NCBI RefSeq assembly: GCF_027474405.1 | Contig: NZ_CP114871.1 | Span: 3,605,001-3,669,000 of the forward strand | DNA from: Caulobacter sp. NIBR2454 | Lineage (GTDB): Bacteria > Pseudomonadota > Alphaproteobacteria > Caulobacterales > Caulobacteraceae | Reading direction: 5' to 3' | Length of the DNA stretch: 64,000 bases | Shown here: positions 15,590-22,980 of the stretch, piece after piece | How positions within the stretch are numbered: position 1 is the stretch's first letter | Layout: each line of letters starts with the position of its first letter | Translations under genes and position numbers: made by a program | Notes under the pieces: model-generated | Databases searched by the model: none | Told to the model about the DNA's origin: nothing | What the model saw: the letters and a program-made list of their open reading frames with translations, nothing else

Positions 15590-17556
15590 TAGGGCAGTTG
15601 TGGCTGCTGGGGCTGGTTGGGCTGCGGCTGGGGCGGCAAGGCGTTGGGATCGGCCGAGGGGTCGCCGCCGATGCCCAGTCCGCCCAGCAAATCGCTGATG
15701 GCGTCCGGGGCGGTGGGCGGCGGTTCGATCACCCCGCCCGGGATCGCCTGCGCCTTCAGGCGCGGCAGGGCCGAACCCATGAAGGTCTTCCAGATTTCGG
15801 CCGGAGCCCCGCCGCCGGTGACCCGTCGCATGGGGGTGTTGTCGTCCTTGCCCACCCAGACGGCGGTGACGAAGCCGCCGGTGTAGCCGACGAACCAGGC
15901 GTCGCGATAATCGCTGGTGGTGCCGGTCTTGCCGGCCACGTCGTAGCCATCGACGCGGGCGGCCGTGCCGGTGCCGCAGCAGACCACCTGGCGCATCATC
16001 TGGTTCATGTACTGCAGGGCGGGCGAGCCGATGACGCTGGTGCGGCCAGGCTTGCCCACATCATGGTCGTAAAGGACCTTGCCGCCGGCGGTGCGGATGC
16101 GGGTGATCCCATAGCCGCGCGCCGAGAAGCCGCCATTGGCGAAGGGCGCATAGGCCTGGGCCATCTCCAGGGGACTGACCTCGACGGCGCCCAGGGCCAT
16201 GGACGGGTCCTGCTGGATCTTGGAGGTGATGCCGAGACGGCGGGCGGTGGCGGCGACGTTGCCGGTGCCGACCTCGCTGGCCAGACGGGCGGCCACGGTA
16301 TTGATCGACTGGGCCAAGGCCTGCTGGATGGTCATGGGACCACGGAAGTCGTTGGTGTAGTTGCGCGGCTCCCAGTTGCCGATCTTCACCGGTTCGTCGA
16401 CGACCACGACGTTGGGGGTGCGGCCCGCCTCCATGGCGGTGAGATAGACGAAGGGCTTGAAGGCCGAGCCGGCCTGGCGCTTGGCCTTGGTGGCGCGGTC
16501 GAACTCGCTCTCGGCATAATCGGCGCCGCCCACATAGGCGCGGATGCGGCCCTCGCCGTCGAGGGCGACCAGGGCGCCCTGCTGCACGCCCTGAGAGGCG
16601 CGGGCCTTGACCGTGGCGCGGATCGCCGATTCCGCCGCCGCCTGGATCGGCAGGTCGAGGGTGGTCTCGACCACCAGATCCTCGGTGGGCTCGCCGACCA
16701 TGGAGCGCACCTGGCCATCGACCCAGTCGGTGAAATACTGGGCGCGCTGGTTGGCCAGACGGGCCGAGACGCGGACCGGCGTCGACAGCGCTTCGTCACG
16801 CTCCTCGGCGGTGATCACCTTGGTGCGGACCATCTGGTCCAGCACGATGGTGGCGCGGCGCTCGGCGCGGTCGGTGTTGTAGACGGGGCTATAGCGCGAC
16901 GGGCTCTTCATCAGGCCGACAAGCAGGGCGGTCTCGCCCACGGTCAGCTCGCTGGCCTTCTTGTTGAAATAGCGCTGGGCGGCCGCCTCAATGCCATAGG
17001 CGCCGCCGCCGAAGTTCACCCGGTTCAGGTAGAGAGCCAGGATCTCCTTCTTGGTGAACTTGAACTCAAGCCACACCGCCACGATCAGCTCCTGCACCTT
17101 GCGGCGCAGGGTCTGGCGGAAATCGAGGAACAGGTTGCGGGCCAGCTGCTGGGTGATGGTCGAGCCACCGCTCAGGGGGCCGCCGTCGCGCTGGATGTTG
17201 CTGACCACGGCGCGTCCGATGCCGATCGGGTCGAAGCCGGGATGCAGATAGAAGCGGCGATCCTCCACCGCAATGAAGGCGGCGGGGACATAGTCGGGCA
17301 GGGTGTCCAGATCGACCGGCGGCGCGTACTGGCTGCCACGCACCGCCAGCAGGGCGCCGTTGCGGTCGAGATAGGAGATCGACGGCTGGCGCTTGGCGTC
17401 CAGAACCTTCGACACGTCGGGCAGGTCACGGGCGAAGACGGCCAGCATGGCGAGGGTGAAGATCGCCGCCCAGACGCCGAGCACGGCCGTCCAGTAGACG
17501 AGCCCGCCCAGAAAGCCCCGGCCTTGCCGGCCCTCGGAGCCGTTCTGCTTCGCCAT
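15586..17556 (-). CDS. mrcA: Penicillin-binding protein 1A (bifunctional transglycosylase/transpeptidase)
   Basis: A 656-residue class A PBP. A short cytoplasmic tail and one membrane segment (about 17-42) precede the GT51 domain, with catalytic Glu98 in VEDRRFYLHPG and GGSTITQQLARN. The transpeptidase domain has SxxK at Ser364 (GSAFKPF), SxN in QSINT and KTG in AGKTGTTSD. A Pro/Gln-rich tail ends the protein. It polymerises and cross-links peptidoglycan in the periplasm. The ATG at 17556 (MAKQNGSEG) is chosen over an upstream frame start because it leaves the normal short tail and has a purine-rich leader. The next gene on the plus strand diverges from it. Confidence 0.93.
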   Translation of the reverse strand: MAKQNGSEGRQGRGFLGGLVYWTAVLGVWAAIFTLAMLAVFARDLPDVSKVLDAKRQPSISYLDRNGALLAVRGSQYAPPVDLDTLPDYVPAAFIAVEDRRFYLHPGFDPIGIGRAVVSNIQRDGGPLSGGSTITQQLARNLFLDFRQTLRRKVQELIVAVWLEFKFTKKEILALYLNRVNFGGGAYGIEAAAQRYFNKKASELTVGETALLVGLMKSPSRYSPVYNTDRAERRATIVLDQMVRTKVITAEERDEALSTPVRVSARLANQRAQYFTDWVDGQVRSMVGEPTEDLVVETTLDLPIQAAAESAIRATVKARASQGVQQGALVALDGEGRIRAYVGGADYAESEFDRATKAKRQAGSAFKPFVYLTAMEAGRTPNVVVVDEPVKIGNWEPRNYTNDFRGPMTIQQALAQSINTVAARLASEVGTGNVAATARRLGITSKIQQDPSMALGAVEVSPLEMAQAYAPFANGGFSARGYGITRIRTAGGKVLYDHDVGKPGRTSVIGSPALQYMNQMMRQVVCCGTGTAARVDGYDVAGKTGTTSDYRDAWFVGYTGGFVTAVWVGKDDNTPMRRVTGGGAPAEIWKTFMGSALPRLKAQAIPGGVIEPPPTAPDAISDLLGGLGIGGDPSADPNALPPQPQPNQPQQPQLPY

Positions 17557-17721
17557 ATTCCGTTCCGTCCTAGAAGACCCCGCCCAGCCCTGGCGCGTCT
17601 TAGCCGAGAAGGACCTAACCCGCGACAAGGTTTATGAGAGATGAACGAAGCTTAAGGCAAAGATACGACCGATTTTGACGCATTGCAGCTTCAGCATGCC
17701 CTCATACCGCTGGAGGGACCC

Positions 17722-17982
17722 ATGGCTGACATCATCTATTTCTCGACCTACCGCGATTTCACGCCGCGTCCCGTGGAGGCCAAGGGCGATCGCCGCATCC
17801 TAGGTTCGATCCGCTATGCCGGTGTGCTGCTGGTCTGGATGGGCCTGTTCTTGATCCGTCCGCGCCTGGCTCTGCAGGTGTTTCGCGAGCGTCGGGCGGA
17901 CTCGCCGCTGCGTCGGCGACCGCGCCATGTGATCGCCCCGGCGCCCGCCGCGGCCGTCGCGCCCGAGGGCCTGATCGCCTGA
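17722..17982 (+). CDS. Small membrane protein of unknown function
   Basis: An 86-residue protein with one hydrophobic helix (YAGVLLVWMGLFLI, about residues 33-46) flanked by basic residues, an N-terminal MADIIYFSTYRDFTPRP and an Arg-rich then Ala/Pro-rich tail. GGAGGG lies four bases before the ATG, so translation is well supported. It stands between divergent PBP1A and downstream recQ (46-base gap), and may be co-transcribed with recQ. No family recognised. The basic tail after the helix suggests a cytoplasmic C-terminus. Confidence 0.6.
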   Translation: MADIIYFSTYRDFTPRPVEAKGDRRILGSIRYAGVLLVWMGLFLIRPRLALQVFRERRADSPLRRRPRHVIAPAPAAAVAPEGLIA

Positions 17983-18027
17983 CTTTCCGGGTGGCGATTC
18001 AGGGAGCGACCTGCCACAAGCGGACCG

Positions 18028-19848
18028 ATGTCCCCCACCCTCGACCAGGCCCGCGAAGTCCTTCGACAGACCTTCGGCCACGCCGATTTTCGCGGCATGC
18101 AGGCCCAGGTGATCACCGAGGCGCTGGAAGGGCGCAGCGCCATGGCGGTGCTGCCCACCGGCGGCGGCAAGAGCCTGTGCTACCAGATCCCCAGCATGGT
18201 GCGGCCGGGCCTTGGCCTGGTGGTCTCGCCCCTGATCGCCCTGATGACCGACCAGGTGGCGGGCCTGCAGCAGTCGGGCGTGGCGGCGGCGCGGCTGGAC
18301 AGCAACATCTCCCTCGACGAGCGGTCCGAGACCTGGCGGCGGATCGAGGAGGGCTCGCTCGACATCCTCTATGTCTCGCCCGAGGGCCTGATGGCCGGGG
18401 CGATGCTGGACCGCCTGCGTCGAACGCCCCTGGCGCTGATCGCCATAGACGAGGCGCACTGCGTCAGCCAGTGGGGCCACGACTTCCGACCCGAATACCG
18501 GATGCTGGGCCGGCTGGCCGAGATGTTCCCCGACGTGCCGCGCCTGGCGGTCACCGCCACGGCCGACGCCCGGACCCGAGACGACATTCGGGCCGAGTTG
18601 CGGCTGGAGGGCTGCGAGGAGTTCGTCGACAGCTTCGCGCGGCCGGAGCTGGCCCTGTTCGCCGAGCGCAAGCGGCCTGGCTCCAAGAACCGGGTGGTCG
18701 AGCTGGTCATGGAGCGGCCCAACCGTTCTGGCGTGATCTATGCCGGTTCGCGCGAGGGCACCGAGACCTTGGCCAAGACCCTGCAGGATGCGGGCGTGCC
18801 GGCCCTGGCCTATCACGCCGGCCTCGACAAGCAGGTCCGCGCCGACCGGCTGGAAGAGTTCCTGGAAGCCGACGCGGCGGTGATGGTGGCGACCATCGCG
18901 TTCGGCATGGGCGTCGACAAGCCGGACGTGCGCTTCGTGATCCACGCCGATCCCCCCGCGTCCATCGAGGCCTATTGGCAGGAGATCGGTCGCGCGGGGC
19001 GCGACGGTCAGCCAGCCGAGGGCATCACGCTGTATGGCGCGTCGGATCTCGCCTGGGCCTTGCGCCGGGTGGAGAGCCGCGAGATGGACGCCGAGGTGAA
19101 GGCGGTGCAAGTGCGCAAAGCGCGCCAGCTGTACGCCATGCTGGACGGGGTGAACTGCCGGGCCGCTTCGGTGCGGCGATACTTCGGCGAGGAGGGCGTT
19201 CAGGTCTGCGGCCAATGCGACCTTTGCCTGTCGCCGCCGGAATCCATCGACGCCAGCCAGGCCGCGCAGAAGGCCCTGGCCGCCGTCCACCGCATGGGCG
19301 GGCGGTTCGGGCGCGGACGCCTGGTCGATCACCTGCTGGGCAAGACCAAGGACGTCACCGAGGCGGAGGCCAAGCTGTCGACCTTTGGCATCGGCACCGA
19401 GTTCGCCGCGTCCGGCTGGCGCGACCTGATCGACCAGCTGCTGTTCGAGGGCCTGTTGCGTGAGGACCCCAACGACAACCGCCCCCTGATCGGGCTGGGC
19501 GACGCCGAGGGCGTGCGCGCCGTCTATCGCGGCGACCGCCAGGTGGCCATTCGCAAGCCGTCGGAGGCGGCGGAGAAGTCGGACCGCACCCGCCGCAGAC
19601 GGGAGGGCCAGACAGTGGTCGCCCCCGCCGACATGCCGTTGTTCGAAGCCCTGCGTGCCTGGCGCCGGGACGAGGCGCATCGCCAGAAGGTCCCGCCTTA
19701 CGTCATTTTCCATGACGCGACGCTGGCCGAGATCGCCCGCGTGCGACCGACCAGTTCGGCGGCGTTGGGCCGAGCTGGCGGCGTGGGCCAGGGCAAGCTG
19801 GATCGCTATGGCGAGGCGGTGCTGTCGGTCGTGAGCGGCCACGTCTGA
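18028..19848 (+). CDS. recQ: ATP-dependent DNA helicase RecQ
   Basis: A 606-residue superfamily 2 helicase. Motif I is LPTGGGKSLCYQIPS, motif II DEAHCVSQWGHDFRPEYR, motif III VTATAD, motif V AFGMGVDKPDVRFVIHAD and motif VI YWQEIGRAGRDG. A RecQ zinc-binding domain follows (CQVC-like region: GVNCRAASVRRYF and CGQCDLC), then a winged-helix region and a C-terminal HRDC domain (PPYVIFHDATLAEIARVRP). Length is normal. It unwinds recombination intermediates and works with RecJ, RecF and related repair functions. The N-terminus MSPTLDQAREVLRQTFGHADFR fits the family, so this start is accepted despite a weak ribosome site. Confidence 0.95.
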   Translation: MSPTLDQAREVLRQTFGHADFRGMQAQVITEALEGRSAMAVLPTGGGKSLCYQIPSMVRPGLGLVVSPLIALMTDQVAGLQQSGVAAARLDSNISLDERSETWRRIEEGSLDILYVSPEGLMAGAMLDRLRRTPLALIAIDEAHCVSQWGHDFRPEYRMLGRLAEMFPDVPRLAVTATADARTRDDIRAELRLEGCEEFVDSFARPELALFAERKRPGSKNRVVELVMERPNRSGVIYAGSREGTETLAKTLQDAGVPALAYHAGLDKQVRADRLEEFLEADAAVMVATIAFGMGVDKPDVRFVIHADPPASIEAYWQEIGRAGRDGQPAEGITLYGASDLAWALRRVESREMDAEVKAVQVRKARQLYAMLDGVNCRAASVRRYFGEEGVQVCGQCDLCLSPPESIDASQAAQKALAAVHRMGGRFGRGRLVDHLLGKTKDVTEAEAKLSTFGIGTEFAASGWRDLIDQLLFEGLLREDPNDNRPLIGLGDAEGVRAVYRGDRQVAIRKPSEAAEKSDRTRRRREGQTVVAPADMPLFEALRAWRRDEAHRQKVPPYVIFHDATLAEIARVRPTSSAALGRAGGVGQGKLDRYGEAVLSVVSGHV

Positions 19849-19916
19849 CAAAAGTTTAAGTGCCGCTTCGGCGGGGACTGCACTACTGGCGGAACCTTGT
19901 TCCGCCCGAGGTCCCG

Positions 19917-21284
19917 ATGCGATCAGTTCTTGCTATCCTGTTGTCCACCATAGCTTTTTCCGCGCATGCGGATGCGGTGGACGATCTCGTCCAAGCCCAG
20001 ATGACCCGCAGCCGGATTCCGGCGGCTGCTGTGGCGATCGTCGAGGACGGGCGCATCACCAAGTTGCAGGGATATGGCGTCGCGGCCCTGGAATGGGCCG
20101 CGCCCGCCGACGCGGACACGCCGTTTCAGATCGCCTCGGGAACCAAGATCTTCACCGGCGTGCTGCTGATGCGCCTGGTGGAGCGGGGAGACATCCGGCT
20201 GGACGACACCCTGGACCGCTACTTCGACGACGCGCCGGAATCGTGGAAGCGGATCACGGTCCGCCATCTGGCCAACCACACCTCGGGCATATCGGACGAT
20301 ATCGGCCCGTGGCCGGACAAGACGGCGGATTTCGTGGCGACGGCCAAGAAGACCCCGCTGGCCTATCCCACCGGCGCGAAGTCCAGCTACGGCCTGGTCG
20401 ATTTCGTCCTGCTGAGGGCTGTGATGGAGAAGGCGTCAGGCCTGGAGTTTCAGGCGCTGCTGGACCGCGAGATCGTCCAGCCGCTGGGTCTGACCCACAC
20501 GCGTTTCAACGGCATGCGCAATGAAGGCCCCATGCGGGTCTCGGCGCCGATACCGGGTCGGGCCGTCGTCTATTCCTGGAAGGATGGAGGGCAGACCATC
20601 CGCGAGTTCCTCTATCCCGAACCCACCTATGCCGCCGGCGGGCTGTTCAGTTCGGCGCGCGATATCGCCAAGCTTTTCGCGGCCCTGGATCAGGGGCGGT
20701 ACCTCAAGCCTGACAGCCTGACCCAGTTGATGACCCCGGGGGTTCTGAACGACGGTAGCAAGGGCGGCTTCGGCGTCGGATGGGTCGCCCGCCGCCTGCG
20801 CGGGCAACCGGTCGCCGGCCATTCCGGCGGCCCCGCCCTGGCGGATATCGTTCGCCTGCCGCAGGGCAAGCGCACAGTGATCGTCCTGACCAACCAGGCG
20901 CGCTTCTATCCGCTGCTGGCGGACGCGGTCGCCGGTCTGGACATGCCCCCGGCGCCGGCCACGCCTGTTCTGAAAGACGACGCTCCCCAGATCACCGCCC
21001 TGTTGGGGACGGTGCTGAAGGAGACCGCCGCCGGCACGCCCGACCCGTCGCGGTACAATGAGCAGGGCCGCAAGAGCGCCCTGCCTTACTGGCAGGGATT
21101 CGGCATGGGGTTCCTGGAAGCCGTGGGCGACTATCAGTCGGCGGACCTGATCGCGGAGCGGCGCGAGGGCGGCCGCCTGATCCGCACCTATCTGGTCCGC
21201 TTCGCCGCTCACTCCGCGCGCCTGCGTCTGGAGACCGATGCGGCGGGTCTGATCGAGGGGCTGTTCCCGGTGGGAGAAGACTAG
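19917..21284 (+). CDS. Exported serine hydrolase, beta-lactamase (S12) family
   Basis: A protein of 455 residues with a signal peptide (VLAILLSTIAFSAHADA). Its class C beta-lactamase-like domain has the SxxK motif SGTK (Ser74-Lys77), the family NHTSGI element, a Tyr motif region at KSSYGLVD, and a later HSGG (VAGHSGGPALADIV) standing for the KTG box. This fits periplasmic esterases, DD-peptidases or peptidases of the S12 family rather than a true beta-lactamase. A C-terminal extension of about 100 residues is uncharacterised. The ATG at 19917 follows GAGG by five bases. Its stop overlaps the convergent MCP-like gene through CTAG. Confidence 0.82.
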   Translation: MRSVLAILLSTIAFSAHADAVDDLVQAQMTRSRIPAAAVAIVEDGRITKLQGYGVAALEWAAPADADTPFQIASGTKIFTGVLLMRLVERGDIRLDDTLDRYFDDAPESWKRITVRHLANHTSGISDDIGPWPDKTADFVATAKKTPLAYPTGAKSSYGLVDFVLLRAVMEKASGLEFQALLDREIVQPLGLTHTRFNGMRNEGPMRVSAPIPGRAVVYSWKDGGQTIREFLYPEPTYAAGGLFSSARDIAKLFAALDQGRYLKPDSLTQLMTPGVLNDGSKGGFGVGWVARRLRGQPVAGHSGGPALADIVRLPQGKRTVIVLTNQARFYPLLADAVAGLDMPPAPATPVLKDDAPQITALLGTVLKETAAGTPDPSRYNEQGRKSALPYWQGFGMGFLEAVGDYQSADLIAERREGGRLIRTYLVRFAAHSARLRLETDAAGLIEGLFPVGED

Positions 21285-22375
21285 GCGGCGGCGATGATCG
21301 GCGGGGCAAGGGGAACGCCCGTGACGGCGGAGTCCTCGGTCTGGACGATGCAGCCGTACCAGCCCAGGCCCTTGTATGTCTCGTAGCCGGGGGTCAGGGC
21401 GTATCCGATGGTTTTGCCTTCCGCCGAGTAGGAGCCCATGACCCCGTCCTGGGTGTTGAGGCGGAAAGTCTCGTCGAGCACGCCGCGATTGTCGGACGAA
21501 GCCAGGATGCGGCCCTTCTGGTCCAGCAGCATGACGCGTGACTTGGCGCGCTCCTCGGCGGTGAGGCGCACGCCGTCCACCACGGCCTGGGCCTGGGGAC
21601 GCCAGTCGAAATGGATGCCCAGCACGCCGATCGGTTTGCCGCGAGCCTCGCCGTCCTGGCGGATGGCGGTGGCGTAGGTGGCGACCGGCGCATCGTTCAG
21701 GCTGCGGACCTTTTCGATGTCGCAGACCGCGAAGTCGTCGCCCGAAGCAGTGCGCATGGCGTTGCGGAACCAGGACGTTTCGGCCACCGACTGGCCGACG
21801 GCGTTGGGATAGAGGTCCGGACGTCCGGTAGAGATCACCCGGCCCTTGTCGTCACAGACCCACAGATCCAGATAGACGGTATAGGCGTCGAGAATGACCC
21901 GCAGGCGGCGGCTGGCGTAGGCGATCGCTTCGGGGCTTGGATCGGCGGCGCAGGCGGTGATGGCGCTGTCGGTGGCCCACCAGCGCACGTCGCAAGTGCG
22001 CTCATAGAGGTTGCGGTCGATGATCTCGATGGCGTTCAGCGCCAGGTCGGCCAGGCGCTGACCACGCAGATGGCCAAGGATCGAGCGGCCCACCAGCGTC
22101 AGCTCGTCCAGATCGGCGCGGACCTGGCTCTGCAGGGCCAGGGCGACATTATCGATCTCGGCGGCGATCTTCTTGAACTCGTCGGCGACGATGGCGAAGC
22201 CCCGGCCCGCCTCGCCCGCGCGGGCGGCGACGATCAAGGCGTTGATCGACAGCATCTTGGCTTCGCGGTTGATCATGGCGATCTCGCCGATCTTCTCACC
22301 GGCGACCGCGCTCAGGCGTTCGGAAAGGTCCAGGATACGTTCCGGACGCAATGTGACATCGGTGTCGTCGCTCAT
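21281..22375 (-). CDS. Soluble MCP-like protein: chemoreceptor tip followed by Cache-type sensor
   Basis: A 364-residue protein with an unusual order. Residues 22-80 contain the highly conserved hairpin tip of methyl-accepting chemotaxis proteins (NREAKMLSINALIVAARAG, then EAGRGFAIVADEFKKIA), the CheA/CheW contact region. Residues from about 130 to 345 look like a Cache sensory domain (DLWVCDDKGRVISTG, VGQSVAETSWFRNA, GVLGIHFDW, VMLLDQKGRILASS). No membrane helix or signal peptide is visible, and the output-like tip precedes the sensor, the reverse of classical receptors. Only the short tip is present, not a full four-helix bundle. It may be a cytoplasmic sensor feeding a chemosensory array. 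The ligand is unknown. Confidence 0.75.
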   Translation of the reverse strand: MSDDTDVTLRPERILDLSERLSAVAGEKIGEIAMINREAKMLSINALIVAARAGEAGRGFAIVADEFKKIAAEIDNVALALQSQVRADLDELTLVGRSILGHLRGQRLADLALNAIEIIDRNLYERTCDVRWWATDSAITACAADPSPEAIAYASRRLRVILDAYTVYLDLWVCDDKGRVISTGRPDLYPNAVGQSVAETSWFRNAMRTASGDDFAVCDIEKVRSLNDAPVATYATAIRQDGEARGKPIGVLGIHFDWRPQAQAVVDGVRLTAEERAKSRVMLLDQKGRILASSDNRGVLDETFRLNTQDGVMGSYSAEGKTIGYALTPGYETYKGLGWYGCIVQTEDSAVTGVPLAPPIIAAA

Positions 22376-22712
22376 GACCCCCCCTAGGGTCGCATCGTTA
22401 CAGACGATACTAGCGCGGGAGGCTGAGCCGAACCCGTGTCCACAAGGTTAACGACGATCGTTGGGAGCAAGAAAAGCGCCCTTGGCTTGGAGGGGCGCCT
22501 AAACATTGATCAGTTTTAAGGTGGAGGAGGGTCAAAAATCCTTCGACTACAGCCGTCGCGCGAGTGACAAGATGAATTCTAGCCCTATGCCTGCGACCGA
22601 TTGGCCCAGTTGGATCGCCTGACGTTGTCGGGCGTTTACCTCGCGCATTTAAAGCGTCACAGTCAGGGTTGCACAAAGGGCATGTCCCGGAGCGCCGCGG
22701 AGCCGACTTAAC
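22376..22712. other. 337-base intergenic gap
   Basis: The longest geneless stretch in the window, between the MCP-like gene start and the small membrane gene at 22713. It contains the minus-strand terminator-like hairpin at 22471-22498 and a moderately A+T-rich segment near 22500-22680. No open frame with a ribosome site was found in it. Confidence 0.6.
22471..22498 (-). terminator. Orphan terminator-like hairpin on the minus strand
   Basis: On the minus strand GCGCCC pairs with GGGCGC, extended by a wobble and an A-T pair, followed by TTTTC. No minus-strand gene ends here: the next one upstream on that strand is the phospholipase gene, which stops at 22981 beyond an opposing gene. It might end an unannotated small RNA. 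Confidence 0.35.
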
Positions 22713-22955
22713 ATGAACCCGACCGATCAGGCCCTTTTCGACCTGGCCTATCCGGCCATGCTCGTCCTCGCCCCCTTCGTGTGGCTGGGCGGTCTGTATA
22801 TCGTCTTCACCGTCAGTGCGATCATCGTCCGCAACGGCCGGCCCTTCCCGGGCGCCAAGGTTGTGGCGCGCCGCCGTCCGGCCACCGCGCCGGCCCCGGA
22901 GCTTACGCCGCAGCTCAGCAGCGTCTTCGCTTTCGCCAATATCAAGATCGCCTAG
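22713..22955 (+). CDS. Small single-span membrane protein, unknown function
   Basis: An 80-residue protein with a long hydrophobic stretch (AMLVLAPFVWLGGLYIVF and onward to about residue 39), then a basic segment (RNGRPFPGAKVVARRR) and an Ala/Pro-rich tail ending SVFAFANIKIA. The ATG at 22713 follows GCGGAG by about ten bases. It stands alone: the MCP-like gene is divergent and the phospholipase gene converges from the right. No family recognised. Codon use is like the surrounding core genome, so it is probably a real small protein. Confidence 0.55.
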   Translation: MNPTDQALFDLAYPAMLVLAPFVWLGGLYIVFTVSAIIVRNGRPFPGAKVVARRRPATAPAPELTPQLSSVFAFANIKIA

Positions 22956-22980
22956 CGGCCAAGGCCAGGCGGGCGTCGCG

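Noticed and set aside
15598..17637. Plus-strand open frame opposite PBP1A, 679 residues
   Set aside because: Antisense shadow; the minus strand carries all PBP1A catalytic motifs and a normal length.
17800..19851. Minus-strand open frame opposite recQ, 683 residues
   Set aside because: Antisense shadow of the small membrane gene and recQ; composition is His/Gln/Arg-rich with no domain signal.
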